Assembly: GCF_022458985.1 (NCBI RefSeq)
Contig: NC_061771.1
Span: 22,393,501 to 22,457,500 of the forward strand
Length of the DNA stretch: 64,000 nucleotides
From: Mugil cephalus
Taxonomy: Eukaryota; Chordata; Actinopteri; Mugiliformes; Mugilidae
Direction of reading: 5' to 3'
Shown: in pieces, positions 1 to 21,147 of the stretch
Layout: each line of letters starts with the position of its first letter
Position numbering within the stretch: position 1 is the first letter of the stretch
Made by a program: the position numbers and the translations under genes
The notes under the pieces: model-generated
Told to the model about the DNA's origin: nothing
What the model saw: the letters and a program-made list of their open reading frames with translations, nothing else
Database searches by the model: none

Positions 1-530
1 TTTGAATCATAGACTTTAACAGTGTCTAAATTGTAAAATTAACGAAAAAAAAAAAGGAGAGCTGCAGTGTGATTCCACTTTTCCAAATCCATACTAGTTC
101 GTATGGATCACTGTCGAGTGCAATCGTCCTTAACTTGATCTGATAATCCACATTTTCCCTGGTCTCGCTGTGTTTACTGCTTCATTTCACCGTGTTTTTG
201 CCCCTCAGCGGGAGCGGCCCCCGGGGGGCAGTGACGTCAATGCATATCCTCCATCACACTGAGTCTGTGTCACTTGTGAAATCCTCCATGTAAATGTGAC
301 CCGACAATGACCAAGTTTCACACAAGATTTGTGTAGGCAAATCACCTTGAATGTAGAGTATTGTACTTATTGTTGAACCCTTTAGCAAACTGTGGCCGAT
401 TTCCCTGAGATTAAAGAGCAAACTGCAGCAATGAAATCCAACTTAAAAAGACAATTACATCCGATTCGAACTTTCCCATTCAACCAACTCTCATCACAGC
501 CCGTTCGTGTGCCTTTTCTCTGTGTCGCAC
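1..530 (-). other. CLOCK intron at the left edge
   Basis: No further CLOCK exon can be read here. A TGACGTCA sits at 232-239 in an otherwise ordinary intron with a short GC-rich patch (205-232). Confidence 0.5.
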
Positions 531-9355
<8,825 letters not shown>

Positions 9356-9372
<17 letters not shown>

Positions 9373-9444
9373 GGTGGCTGCTGATCAGGGCTGTGGCTGC
9401 AGTGATTTGTTCTTTAAGCGTGAGGTAGGCATTTGGAAGACCAC
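9356..9444 (-). other. clock: CLOCK start-codon exon
   Basis: The acceptor (TTGTTTGTCTCTCCAG) precedes about 72 nt of 5'UTR, then ATG at 9372 and 17 coding bases before GG|GTATGC. The start was chosen because it gives MTSSI, the usual fish CLOCK amino-terminus, and has a near-ideal Kozak context. A (GT)n microsatellite lies 10 bp into the next intron (about 9323-9342). Confidence 0.88.
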
Positions 9445-9964
9445 CTGGAGAGACAAACAACAGGTAACGTATTAGCTTAACTAATATTAAGTGTATGAAC
9501 TGACTAAAAACATGCAAGTGGTCCATCACCAAATATACTGAGGTAAGAGACCGATAACAGTGTCAATAGTCTGTCAATTAAGATGTAGATGGTTCCAACT
9601 TCCGACCCTTAATTAGTAGCTTTTATTTTAACACGTGTGCTAATGTACAAACAAATAATCTTGGCAAATCAGACATTACAACTGTAAAACTGATATGGAT
9701 AATTCTCGGTGATACATGCAACAAAACCAAGTATTTATGTATGCTTTCGTGAACGCGTTTGTGCTGCTGTATCTTAATCCAACACTAATTAAAGGATTTG
9801 TGATCAGGAAAACAGCAAAAACTATGTTGCAACCTATCACAGGAAAGATACACACTTGAAAAACAACTACAAAGACCAGGCTGCACAAGCAAAGCGGAAA
9901 ACAAGACGCATTTTAAAGTATATTTAAGCGTATGAAGGAAATACTGCGTGTAGTCACTTCTCAC

Positions 9965-10124
9965 CCCACTGCAGCGCACGTGCACGGTCAGTAGACGTCT
10001 TTTCTCAGGGGTCGCACAAAGGGTGTTGGGGTCAAGGCCGACTCTGAGGTCAAAAGTGGTGTTGAGGTCATTGGGGTCACACAAGGGCACCAGACCACGG
10101 AAAAGACATGGTGGCCAATAAAAC
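9965..10124 (-). other. clock: candidate CLOCK 5'UTR exon with Kozak-context uORF, E-box and receptor half-sites
   Basis: Acceptor TCTTTCCTCCCGCAG and donor GCAGTGGG|GTGAGAAG bound 160 nt. A uORF of ten codons (10109-10077) starts in a CCACCATG context. The interval also has a perfect CACGTG at 9977-9982 and four RGGTCA half-sites at 10029, 10047, 10065 and 10074 on the plus strand. One frame stays open through the exon, but the peptide resembles nothing I recognise. Confidence 0.4.
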
Positions 10125-10941
10125 CTGCGGGAGGAAAGAGTGGAAAACTGTGGTCATGGGGACGCACCAGCCTGAACACTAGGTCTGGTCATGTTTACTT
10201 CACATCAACAACCCCATCCAGCTAATTTATCGCCTTGTGATACATATATGTATATGTGGTGTGCATCATATCATTAAGTACACTGCTAACAACAAATAGC
10301 AATAAATCGTAGCTTCATGGAGGCTATGGTATTCAATATTTGTTTAAAAAAATGAATAACAGAGAGCTATTGATTCAACTGTGTTTTCATTTTGGAGGCT
10401 GTCGCTTATTGTGCTATTGAACTGTATTGTTTTGTACCGACATGTGTTTCTATTATTATTTTGCCAACCCCATTTTAGTCGGTGGACTAAATAACACTGA
10501 CAAATCGCGTTGAGTTAAATCCAGTTTAACAGCTCCACAGACTACAACCTCCAAAACGATCAAAACAGCTGAATAACAACTTTTCAGACACTATTTCAAC
10601 ATAAACCGAACACTATTGCAGTCATGCAGGACGGTTTTATTAGAATGAATGTGTTTCCACGAGTGCCCCTACTTCTTTGACTAGTGAGTGAATATAATTC
10701 GTAATTTCACAGTGTGTGAACTTGACAAATCGTGGCCCTTACGGCAAAAATAATGACAGCTGGCTAAAATGAATACCACCTATTTTCCTACAAATATGTT
10801 AATACCAAAGAAATTACTTAATAATAAATGGAATTTACTGTGTGAATGAAGGCCTTGGAACTGAACAGGTGACATATATTAATGCAACAAGGTTAACTGT
10901 GTCAGGTTTACAATATTAGCACTTCTGAAATGTTTACTTAC

Positions 10942-11032
10942 TCTCTGGAATGATTCTTGAAGGTAAAACTAGCCGTTATAGATCCTAGCCTTCCAGGCAC
11001 TGAGGAATCGTCATGTGTAAGCCACACCTCAC
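10942..11032 (-). other. clock: candidate CLOCK 5'UTR exon with a short uORF
   Basis: A pyrimidine-rich acceptor (TTTTTTTGTATTGCAG) and a consensus donor (CCAGAGA|GTAAGTAAA) bound 91 nt on the minus strand, between the presumed first exon and the start-codon exon. It holds an upstream ATG at 11014-11012 followed by nine sense codons and TAG. It is read from splice signals only; transcript evidence is needed. Confidence 0.45.
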
Positions 11033-12810
11033 CTGCAATACAAAAAAACCCAGACGCACGCACAAGCTTACCATGGGGACTGCATTCACGGTTTACCATG
11101 CATGCAAATTCTAGAGGCCAGCGAGGACTTAAAATATGCTGGCTGCCACAAGTACAAAAAGGAAAATGAAGGAAACTATTACTGTTATGCGTTTCCTTAA
11201 GGGTGTAAAATGTAAATATGGTCATTCACCTGTCCTCAGAGACAAACAGTGAAATATTCAAACAGATGCCAGCGTCAATTATGCATTTAGTCAAATAAAA
11301 CTTACCAAATATAATACTACCAAAACAAAACACACATATTTTTTTGTTTTCTCGTATGCTCAATGATCTAAACGTGCAAAATTCACATTGAAATGAGCCA
11401 CAGGCAAATGTTGGCGTATGCGCCTCGGAAATCATGCGTTTAAATTACATTTTAGCACCGCGTCAGACCAAAACAAACACGAGGACATGAGGAGCAGGCC
11501 TCAAACAAGTGGTGCCATCAGTCGGTCAACGGACCACCGACCGAATCTCAACGAAAGGCAAGAGCACTGAGCTCCGAGATGTCACTGAACGCAGCCAAAG
11601 GTCAAAGTAGTAGCCACAACAAAAACCTATGGGTTAACTCTCGAGTCTTGCATTACATATCCATACATTATTGAACCATCTTAAAGAGTCCATACTGCCC
11701 CGGGGGCTCTAATTTGGGATGCTGACCTATAGGAGCGCATTCCTGATGGGCAATAAGTGGTTGAGCCTCATTTGACAGAGCTTCTCCATTGGGCGATGAA
11801 GGAATACATACGCCGCTGCCAATGAACACACACACACTCATGTACTCACAATATGGCGGAATGGCTGTAAAGATAACATATACTATACGTTTTTTAGTGC
11901 CACAGGTGTTACTTATACAACCGAAATGAAGCAGTCCGTGCGGCTAAGCTAGCAGGCTAACTAAGCTGGCTACCGAAAACTGGCCATTTGATTTAACCCA
12001 GAGATTTAATGCTCTTACTGGCCCCCCGTTTCCTCCTCTCTACTCTCACAAACATTGAATGACACACTTATGGGGCAGCAGGCAGCGCCTTTCGTGTACG
12101 CTAAAAAAAAAAAAAAAATAAAGTAAAAACCAGTCTTTCACGGCGAGAGCTGTCTGACGCCGAGTCCCGGAGCTGTCACGCAAACAACTGACATCGAAAG
12201 AGGGAAAAATAAATCTGTAAAGAGAGAGAGAAGATAAAAAAAAATAATAATAACGAAATCCCTCAAACACCGCGAGAAAAGCGAGCATCAGAGTCTCCGC
12301 GAGCGAGCGAGCGAGGAGAGGGAGACGGCAAAACGTCTCCGCGAGAAGCCGATAAAAAAAAAAAGGGCACGAACCTCGGCGGTGTAGAAAATGTCCAAAA
12401 GCAACGATGGTGGAAACATTTTTCGCGGCAGATGTATGTACACACTCACTCACTCACACACATACACACACACACACATACACACAAGGGAAGATGCGCG
12501 CACGCGCGCGCCCACTCACACACATAGACACACAGTGGCTGCTCTGAATGTGGGTCACTGGGCCTTGCTCTCCCTCAAGCGTGCGGAAACAGTCCCGAAG
12601 CCTGCGCTGCACTCCGGCGCTTCCGCACGCTAAAATAAAAAAAAAATAAATAATACCGAAAAAAAAAATTAAAAAAATTAAACACCGCTTACAAACCGCG
12701 GCGGCTGCGCTTACATATCACGAGAGGTTCCGATCGTCGCCGGCTTCGCGTGCGCGTTTTGTGGGGGGGGAAAAAAAAACAAAAAACAAAACATAAAATA
12801 ATCCACTTAC

Positions 12811-13010
12811 CTTAGCGAATAATCGGTGGTAGTCGGCGTGTTTTTGCCTGCTTGAGCGTTGCATCGAGGTGGTGGTGGAGGTGGTGGCGGCGGTGGTGAG
12901 GTGGGAGGGAGGGGGTGGGGGGGCAGGAGGACTCCGTGTTGGGAGAAAAACAGGAGGCCGAGTTCATATCGCGACGTACAGTCATGCGCAATAGCGACGG
13001 TAGTGGCGCT
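12811..13010 (-). promoter_or_regulatory. clock: CLOCK 5'UTR exon 1 and promoter region
   Basis: A strong donor reads CGCTAAG|GTAAGTGG on the minus strand with the exon ending at 12811. The DNA above it is the only GC/CpG-rich patch upstream of the coding region (GGT/GGC repeats, G-runs, CGCGACG). The upper limit, and so the start site, is inferred rather than seen. No TATA box is evident. A G-run cluster at 12903-12923 fits a four-tract quadruplex pattern on the plus (template) strand. Confidence 0.6.
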
Positions 13011-13296
13011 CCACTTCTCCCAGTACAGTAGGAAACAGAGGGAATCGCTGAGTGATCGTCAAATTACGTGGGGGACTTTTTTTTTTTTTTTTTTAAATGT
13101 GTGGCTTTTCCGGTAGTCAGGGGTTTAATTTTTAAAGTTTATAATAAAAAATAATAATAAAAATAAAGGATGAGCTGTTTCATGAAGGAGAGCGCTTTGC
13201 AGAGTAGTAGCAGCCATAAATAATCAGAATCGGAAGAGACTTTATTGCCCAGTGTGTTTGTACATATAAGGAATCTGCCTCGGTGTTTGTGATGCG

Positions 13297-15409
13297 CACA
13301 ATATGAATAAATAAAATAAAAATAAAAATGAATAGAAGAGAATAAAGAAAGAAAAATAATCCAGTTTATTCGTATTTTATACAAGACTGTTTTATGAATA
13401 CTGCAGCTTTAACTTCTTATGACACTAAAAAAAAAAAAAAAAAGATTAATCTGCATTATTAACATGATGACATCATGCTGACTGTAAATGCAGTTGAGGT
13501 TGCAGTGAATGGACCGAGGATGTGACACTGGATGGTGGCCAGGAGGGTGCAGAGCAGGGTAGGGATGGCCCTGCCTGATGGCGAGAGGGGGTGGGAGGGT
13601 TTCCCCCCTTTTTTTTATCGACGTCCAATCACAAGCTCCACAACCTGTGACGTTGCGCGTTTACTGTGTCGAGGTTCCCCAGATTTCTTAACAAAGCTCA
13701 TTTTGACATTAGAAACTTAATTTCCTTGTTGATTTATAAATGAGCTCACGGTTTCTCCAAAACAATCTGGGTGTCTTTTTTTAATGACTACTTTTCTGAC
13801 ACACACTGAGAATATTACAAACATACCTTGGTAAGTGATGTTTACAACCAGTTTCGAGGTAAATACAGAATTATTACGCAAGGAAACGCTGCAAAAAACA
13901 CAGTTAATACATACACCGATCAGCCAGAACATTATGACCCCTGACAAGAGAAGACGTTCTGCCGGGAAACTTTTGGATCTGGTTTTGTTGATGTTACTTA
14001 GACATGTACCACCCACCTAGATCAGACCAGACACCCCCCACCCCATAGCAATGACACTATTTGATGACTGCAGCCATCTTCGGCAAGATGCAGCCTGACA
14101 TAGACACAGACACACACAAAAACAGTTTAAGAACAACTCAAAAAATCATGCGAAAACAGCATAAAGTATTGACCTGATCTCCAAATTCCCTAGATCTCAA
14201 ACTGATCCAAGTATTTGTGGGGCACAGAGGCCCCTCCCCTCACCCCACAGGACCCAGATCCCCCCCCCCCCCCCCTAACATGACACATCTTGTGATAATT
14301 CAGTGTTTTACTGAGAAATGTTTGGACCTGGCATTGGCCCCCCCCCCCCCCCCCCCCCCACAATATGAATAAATAAAATAAAAATAAAAATGAATAGAAG
14401 AGAATAAAGAAAGAAAAATAATCCAGTTTATTCGTATTTTATACAAGACTGTTTTATGAATACTGCAGCTTTAACTTCTTATGACACTAAAAAAAAAAAA
14501 AAAAAAAAAAAAAAAAGATTAATCTGCATTATTAACATGATGACATCATGCTGACTGTAAATGCAGTTGAGGTTGCAGTGAATGGACCGAGGATGTGACA
14601 CTGGATGGTGGCCAGGAGGGTGCAGAGCAGGGTAGGGATGGCCCTGCCTGATGGCGAGAGGGGGTGGGAGGGTTTCCCCCCTTTTTTTTATCGACGTCCA
14701 ATCACAAGCTCCACAACCTGTGACGTTGCGCGTTTACTGTGTCGAGGTTCCCCAGATTTCTTAACAAAGCTCATTTTGACATTAGAAACTTAATTTCCTT
14801 GTTGATTTATAAATGAGCTCACGGTTTCTCCAAAACAATCTGGTGTCTTTTTTTAATGACTACTTTTCTGACACACACTGAGAATATTACAAACATACCT
14901 TGGTAAGTGATGTTTACAACCAGTTTCGAGGTAAATACAGAATTATTACGCAAGGAAACGCTGCAAAAAAAAACAGTTAATACATACACCGATCAGCCAG
15001 AACATTATGACCCCTGACAAGAGAAGACGTTCTGCCGGGAAAACTTTTGGATCTGGTTTTGTGGATGTTACTCAGACATGTACCACCCACCTAGATCAGA
15101 CCAGACACCCCCATCCCATAGCAATGACACTATTTGATGACTGCAGCCATCTTCGGCAAGATGCAGCCTGACATAGACACAGACACACACAAAAACAGTT
15201 TAAGAACAACTCAAAAAATCATGCGAAAACAGCACAAAGTATTGACCTGACCTCCAAAATTCCCTAGATCTCAAACTGATCCAAGTATTTGGGGCACAGA
15301 GGCCCCTCCCCTCACCCCACAGGACCCAGATCCCCCCCCCCCCCCCCTAACATGACACATCTTGTGATAATTCAGTGTTTTACTGAGAAATGTTTGGACC
15401 TGGCATTGG
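13297..15409. repeat. near-identical tandem duplication, two units of about 1.06 kb
   Basis: Unit 1 starts at 13297 (CACAATATGAATAAATAAAA) and unit 2 at 14359, an offset of 1062 bp. Unit 2 stays collinear to about 15409. Differences are few: length changes in poly-A and poly-C runs and scattered substitutions. The junction between units is a run of about 20 C (14339-14359). Each unit contains the left end of the inverted-repeat element at 13914 or 14987, but only one right end exists (15748). The duplication is either very recent or an assembly duplication of two haplotypes. Confidence 0.92.
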
Positions 15410-15748
15410 TGTGGATGTTACTTGGACATGTAGCACCCACCTAGACCAGACCAGACACCCCATAGTAATGACACTCCTTGATGGCAGCAGCCTGATACAG
15501 AAACACACACAAAAACGGTTTAGGAACAACTCAAAAAAGAAGAGCACAAGGTGTTTACCTGGCCTCCACATTCACTAGATCCCAAACAATCTGGAGGCCC
15601 CGCCCCTCAACCCTCACTAACAACATCCTGTTGCCAGACACCACAGGACACCCTCAGGAGGCCCATGTCCATTCTCTGTTGAGTCACAACTGTTTTTCGA
15701 GGGACAGGGGATAGGGGCAGATAGTCATAATGTCATGGCTGATCGGTG
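13914..15748. mobile_element. inverted-repeat element family, copy A (upstream of CLOCK; left end duplicated)
   Basis: The left terminus CACCGATCAGCCAGAACAT occurs at 13914 and again at 14987 because of the tandem duplication. The right terminus ends GCTGATCGGTG at 15748, its inverted complement. The intact version (14987-15748) is about 760 bp and contains two related sub-blocks (near 15046-15200 and 15405-15500). The part 15470-15700 is the reverse complement of 30685-30905 in copy C, nearly base for base. No transposase was seen. Confidence 0.8.
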
Positions 15749-16559
15749 CATAGTGTTTGCATTTATAGCCACGCACACTTTAAATAATGGACCACTGCTT
15801 TATCAAGACAGACTATCGATTATTTCAGAACAGATGAGGTGTCTCATCTTGGCCGAGTAAAAAGTTTACACGGCTGCCAATACAGAAAAGTGAAAAACAT
15901 CTACATAAAAATCGATTGAAAGGACAGCGTTCATAAACACCAATTAGATGTGCCGCCTCAAATTCAGATTTTAAAACAACAAAAGTAGCTTAATAGCTCC
16001 CGGTAACTGCATGTTTACTCGTAGGCTGTTACAGTCGTGTTACATTAGCGGGAGGGCACGGCACTTTAAATCATGGAATATATCAAACAAGAGCCCTGAA
16101 ACGTTGCGAACTATAAAACATTGCTTGCTTTAGACACTGTTTACTAGCCTGGCGCCACGTCACGAAAATGCCTGCTGTAAATTAGGCTGCATTTCCTCTT
16201 ATGACTCACTGCTAAATACATATCCTGTCATAAATAGTGGCACACAGCTCACCTCCGTGATAAACTTATCATCGCTCTGACTTATATTACCCTGAATCAA
16301 CATGCGGGAATAAGTTATCACACTTTAATCCCGAAATAAAGTTCCACGCTGTTGTTTTTGCAACGAGCAGCCTTTCAATCGATGCAGTGTTTGACCGAGC
16401 CCAAAGAAGAACGTGTTTTAAATTTAACCGGCAGCCCCTTGGAGGCACTTTTAATGTTCTCGTGTTTTCGTGCAAGGCGCACTTTCTATTCTTGGGCTGG
16501 TGCATTAAACATCTGACGCTCGCTCGTAGTTCATCGTTGCTCTGTAACAGCGGCAGCCT

Positions 16560-16860
16560 CATTAGTTCGCCCCTCCTGTTTGGACTCATTATCTCAGCGC
16601 TGCGCTTCCTATCTGCCTCGCGCTCCTGACGTCACTCCCCTTCCTCCGTGTGAACTCCGTTTGCACCCTTCGCTCTCCTTCCCTGCCGTCACTCTCGGTT
16701 CTCTTTTTGGATCGTGGTTTCTCGAGGGTTCTTCTGACTTTATTTCACACGTGTCGGTTCATGCTTTTTAATCACGCAGCCCCGCGCCCTGCCTTGTAAC
16801 AACAGCAACTCTTGTATTATTTTAATGGTTTCCCCGTTGCTGCTCACCTGCGTTTCCGTC
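16560..16860. promoter_or_regulatory. GC-richer intergenic patch with CRE-like and E-box motifs
   Basis: Between CLOCK and EXOC1L, a patch richer in C and CpG than its surroundings has TGACGTCA at 16627-16634 and CACGTG at 16748-16753. No splice-linked exon was found nearby. It could be a distal enhancer or an unrecognised start site; the evidence is the motifs and base composition only. Confidence 0.25.
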
Positions 16861-18512
16861 AAACTGCAAAGGGTGACAACAATAGACACAAATAAATACA
16901 TTTCGTCCATCGTACTTTGTTAGACGCAGGTGTGGGGGGTCTGTGGAATAGGTTAGAGGAGCAAATTTGGGTTGAATCAATTCCACATCCACTGCCTAAG
17001 CGAGCAACCTTAACACCCCCCCAATCAAACTGCTCCCCCGTGGCCACCACATGTGTGCTCACCCCTGTGTGAATGAATGGATGGGTTAACCGCACAGTAT
17101 GGGTGAGATTAACAAAAGACAACAACTAATTATGTTTGCATTTAACAAAAAACAAGAAGTCGCTGCCGCACTTGTTCTTGTGGATTCCAGCATCATGGCA
17201 AAAAAAAACAACAACAATAAAACAGCCCACATCTATGTGTTTTTGCAAATAAAAGACGTTAAATGTGTAGAACAAACAATGATGATGAGATGATAAGTAA
17301 GTACAACAAAGCTCATGTGTTATTCATAAGATTCAACACTTGCACGTCTCCTATCCTTCCTCCTTCCTGCCCATCCGCTCATCTTTCCATCTCCGAGACA
17401 GAAAGCCTTTCAAGTGAACACCCACAAAAACCATCAACAACAACAACTATAAAGCACTTAGCAGTGGAACGACCCGTCTTTGTTTTCACAAATGTGACAA
17501 ATCCAATGGAGCCACACTCTTTCCTGCCGGCAAATCGAATCAGCGCTCCGCTCCGGTTCTTTCGTTCTCGGGCGGTTCTACTTTTGGAACAAGTCGTCCC
17601 GCACGAGCCTCTCCCCCAGGTTTGAACTTAAGATTCAAACTCAAATGCTTGACATTAGGGTCTTCGTTTCTGTCGGCGGACACAGTAAATGATCTCACGG
17701 AGCGATCCCCAAAATAAGCTTACCCCCCTCCTCCCCTCCCAACTCCTCATATAAGTGCTTCATCCCACTCGTACCTATTCTCAGATATTGCATTTCTACA
17801 GGGTAATGGAAACCATGCAGAGTGCTGTGGGACATCCTTTTCCCACACAACAACCGTTTAATCACAGACAAACGTCGGGCTCCGTGCCACATTATGTATC
17901 AATGGCTATATGTGGGTGAGTGCAACAGAGACAGAAAGACCACGAAAAGAAACAAAGAGTCTGCGCGTGTGCGTGTGTGTGTGTGCACTGAACATTAGAC
18001 CACAACCGACCTCAAAAAGCATATCCGTGTTTTGCGTCAGAGACACTTCTAGCTTTAAAAAAAAAAAAAAAAAAGAATACAAAGAGAAGAGTGAAATCCA
18101 TATTTGCAGGAAACATTTGTGACATCATAATGGGCCTTAATTGCACCAATAAAAACGTGAAATGATGAAGAGGCCTCTCTTTAATTGCCCACTCTCTACT
18201 TATTCCCAATTGGCATGAAAGTAGTGCTTCAATCACAGATTAACATGGATCATTAAATCTGAGTGTGGGTGTGGGTGCGTGGACTCGTTTAACACTCGTG
18301 CAAACCAATCCATGACCACATGCATCCACGCGGTCCGGCCGGAGCAAGCGTCTCCACCTGCCCTCCCCACCGCTGCTGTAGATATCAGGGGTTCTCTCAT
18401 GTCACGATTTTTCCACGTCTCATTCTTGGCTTCACTCGTCCGCTCCGACTCTCCAGTTTCCTGATCTCGCGAAGCCCTCTCCGTGGAGTTCTTCTCCTCC
18501 TCTCCGGCCGAG
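16861..18512. other. intergenic stretch before EXOC1L
   Basis: No gene was recognised. The stretch holds low-complexity runs (poly-A near 18057-18074, a GT run near 17970-17985) and short chance open frames only. The EXOC1L core promoter must lie near its right end, where 18430-18512 is pyrimidine-rich and GC-rich, but no TATA box or start site can be placed. Confidence 0.5.
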
Positions 18513-19760
18513 ATGTCGTCCCTCCTGAGGGAAGAGATGCAGAGGGTTTTGTTCCGACCTGCGAAACAGAGGCTGGTGGAGTTCATCGAGATCGAGGAGC
18601 CTACGGAGGGAAGACATTTTCTCTGCGTCTCGGGTAAACGCCTCTTTTGTTGACTTACAACCGGGGGGCCAGCTCGCGCCGCTCCACCCACGGGGGTAAA
18701 ATCTTGAATCTCGATTGCCCGCACGGCACCTGGTAATCACGCCTGAAAATGTGTTTCCTCTGCAGTTGGGAAAAACAAAGTGGTGCAGCTGTCAATAGTG
18801 CAGTGTCAGATGTCTCAGGTGGCCCTCAAGTCTGGATCCAAGAAATCCCAAACCAAGCGCTCCAGCATACAGGAGTGCTACGTGAGGACGGAGATCTGGG
18901 GCCTGCAGGACCTCACTCTTGTTGATGGACGAGACCCCGACGCGGTAATTCATCAAACTTTATTTCTAACGCTTCTAATGACCACGTTTCCCGTAAACGC
19001 AGACGTTATGTGTCGATAAGAGTGGAATTCACAGTCGTCTGTTTGCTCCTTTTACGGACAGAATCTCAAATCTTAAATCTCGAATGAAAGCAAGTTTTTA
19101 ATTTTATTTTTTTGCTAAACAGTAATTCATTCATTTTTCATGTTCCTATTGATATTCCAGTTTAGTCAATGACTAAATCAAACACATAACCCTGTAAATT
19201 CTTTTATAATATAAAAATACAGTGTATTAAATGTATCTAATTAATATCGATATAAAAATGTAATGATCAGTTTTTGGGATGTGAATGTTTAAAGCCATCT
19301 TTTTGTGTTCAGAGAGTTTTAAATTAAGCATTTGCCGTCTGATTTTAATGCATCGTACGTGTATTTTTTGCTTAAAGACTAACAAGAGATGAGCTGCTTT
19401 TGGGAAAAAAAATAAAAAATGGTGGGAAAGGGGTTAAAATCGATGCCAGTACACTGCAAAATGATTTCCTTTCTGTTTATTCCCCCACAGGACGACCCCT
19501 GCTTCCTGCTACACTTTGACAACGTGCGCACGGTGACGGCTGTCAGCTGCTCGGCCAAATACTCCATAGTGCGGGCCCTGGTGGCCCTCTGCGACCAGCA
19601 CTGCCAGAGGGCACTGCCGCTGAGGAACTTTGACTGTGCTTACATCAAGCCCACCACCTTCTACTCCAACAGGGGGGACTGTGTTGTCATCTCACAGATA
19701 TGCTTCTACGCCTTGAATTTGGTTTGTCTGTCCATGTGTCCCGTGCCCCTGGATGCGTAA
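18513..19760 (+). CDS. exoc1l: EXOC1L, exocyst complex component 1-like
   Basis: Three exons, 18513-18633, 18766-18944 and 19491-19760, join in phase to 189 codons plus TAA. The protein begins MSSLLREEMQRVLFRP and continues FIEIEEP, HFLCVSVGKNKVVQL, DDPCFLLHFDNVRTVTAVSC and ends ICFYALNLVCLSMCPVPLDA, which matches the vertebrate EXOC1L carboxy end (ICFYAxNLVCLxLCP). The family resembles only the amino-terminal PH-like lipid-binding part of exocyst subunit EXOC1/Sec3, so a role at membranes is inferred; its true function is little known. Length fits the family. The neighbour CLOCK agrees with the human 4q12 order, which supports the call. Confidence 0.9.
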
Positions 19761-20166
19761 TACAGTGACCCAGTGATGGCTCTGCGTGTGTCAATTAAGG
19801 TGTGTGTCTGTACGCATTACTCTGTGTCAATTAGGACACGTGTAGCAAATGTAAGCGTGAGGCTCGATGACACATTTTGAGGAAGATCTACCCGCAGTTA
19901 AATATCCTTTTTTTCATTAATCCCTGTGTAAACTTTATAATCTACCCGTTGTTAATGCTGTAATCCACTTTCGTCATTTTCAAATGACTCATAACTTAAA
20001 GCCTCCTGTTAGTGTGATAAGCGGAAAATTTATTCCTCTCTTTCCATGTAACCTTTTAAATATAAGCTACAAATAATGTGTTATTGGCTTGGTAACTACG
20101 CTGTACTGTAATGTGTAATGTCAGCTGCATTATTCCTCATGCCCCTATTTCCATTTTCAATCAGCC

Positions 20167-20172
20167 AATAAA
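20167..20172 (+). terminator. candidate polyadenylation signal for EXOC1L
   Basis: AATAAA lies about 407 bp after the EXOC1L stop codon in AT-rich DNA. It is the first good hexamer on this strand after the gene; cleavage is not verified. Confidence 0.45.
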
Positions 20173-20940
20173 CTTAGTGGAACAGCAACACCATTTCCTG
20201 TATGTTTCGCTGAAGCAACTCGCAGGGGGTTAAAAAAAATATATAATTCAGGAAGGTAAATTTTGCATGCTTAAATAATTAATTGACTTATTGGACCCTA
20301 TTTTAGACGATATATTCATGATTTGTCACCTAGTGATAATATAAATCACAGATTTTTATTTCACTCACTCACCAGAAAGCTCCGAAGCAACAACTTAAAT
20401 ATATGGATCTCCATGTTGTAACTAAAGTCACATGAAAGGTCATTCTTCTCAATAAATGACAGAAACTCAAAGTTGTATTTTTATTATTTATAGAAATTAT
20501 TAATTTATATATGTATAAATTATTTATAAAAATATATATTTACATAAAGTATACTAAGACTAGTATACAAGTAGAACAATAATAATAAGATTAAACATAA
20601 AAGAGGAAACAAGCCAGGGGTAAATTGTGTCAAACATTTATAATAAGATAGTTACATATATTAATTGTCATCATTTATGTGATGATTTTAAAGGACAACA
20701 AGTTGTAGTTTTTCCTTTCCTTCCACTTGTAGTTCTCTTTTGCACCCACAGGTGGTGCCAACCATAATGCCAACAAGGATATTTAGTAGTCTTAAAAAGT
20801 GCCTGATGAAATCAAAAATGAATTCCGTACATATAAAAGTATGTAATAAACCATGTTTTATATTTAATCATCAAATGAGCGATATTTACGTATGTGAAAT
20901 ACTTTAAATGTGCGCCTGTATCGTGTTTAGATAGTTTATA
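20173..20940. other. AT-rich intergenic stretch between EXOC1L and SMC2
   Basis: There is no gene, splice-linked exon or recognisable transposon. It is AT-rich with short TATA-like runs (about 20500-20540) and no clear repeat. Confidence 0.5.
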
Positions 20941-20949
20941 TATATATTT

Positions 20950-21147
20950 TCTCGCGTCGTCTCCGGCACAGGGCGGACCACCGGCATCATGCCTGGCGCC
21001 AAAATTCAAGTTAGAAGAAGAAGAGGTTTTTCCCCCCGGTTGTCGGTTGTAAACACTGGGCTGAAGCCGAGTGCTTTACATTTTAACTTAACCTTAAGCA
21101 CGCTAAATCTCGCCTCCGGATTTCGCGGAGAGAGGAAAGAATAAAAG
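20950..21147 (+). promoter_or_regulatory. smc2: SMC2 promoter and 5'UTR with E2F-like site
   Basis: A GC-rich TATA-less stretch directly precedes the SMC2 start codon. GGCGCCAAAA at 20995-21004 (complement TTTTGGCGCC) fits the E2F consensus, suited to a cell-cycle gene. The transcription start is inferred between this site and 21147. No intron is needed between promoter and ATG. Confidence 0.5.

Noticed and set aside
232..239. TGACGTCA in the left-edge intron
   Set aside because: A single 8-mer in a large window, with no supporting context.
9785..10090. Open minus-strand frame MPLCDPNDLNTTFD through the candidate leader exon
   Set aside because: One open frame over 120 bases is expected by chance, and no family was recognised. 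It is kept only as a leader exon.
12046..12453. 135-residue minus-strand frame near the CLOCK first intron
   Set aside because: Poly-F/Y/S low-complexity frame made by A-rich DNA.
14263..14359. Poly-C runs as a biological feature
   Set aside because: More likely duplication-junction or assembly artefacts than functional DNA.
17263..17625. 120-residue frame upstream of EXOC1L
   Set aside because: No similarity recognised, no splice support, AT-rich start.
18233..18724. 163-residue open frame antisense to EXOC1L exon 1
   Set aside because: It shadows the real exon in a GC-rich stretch and has no recognisable domain.
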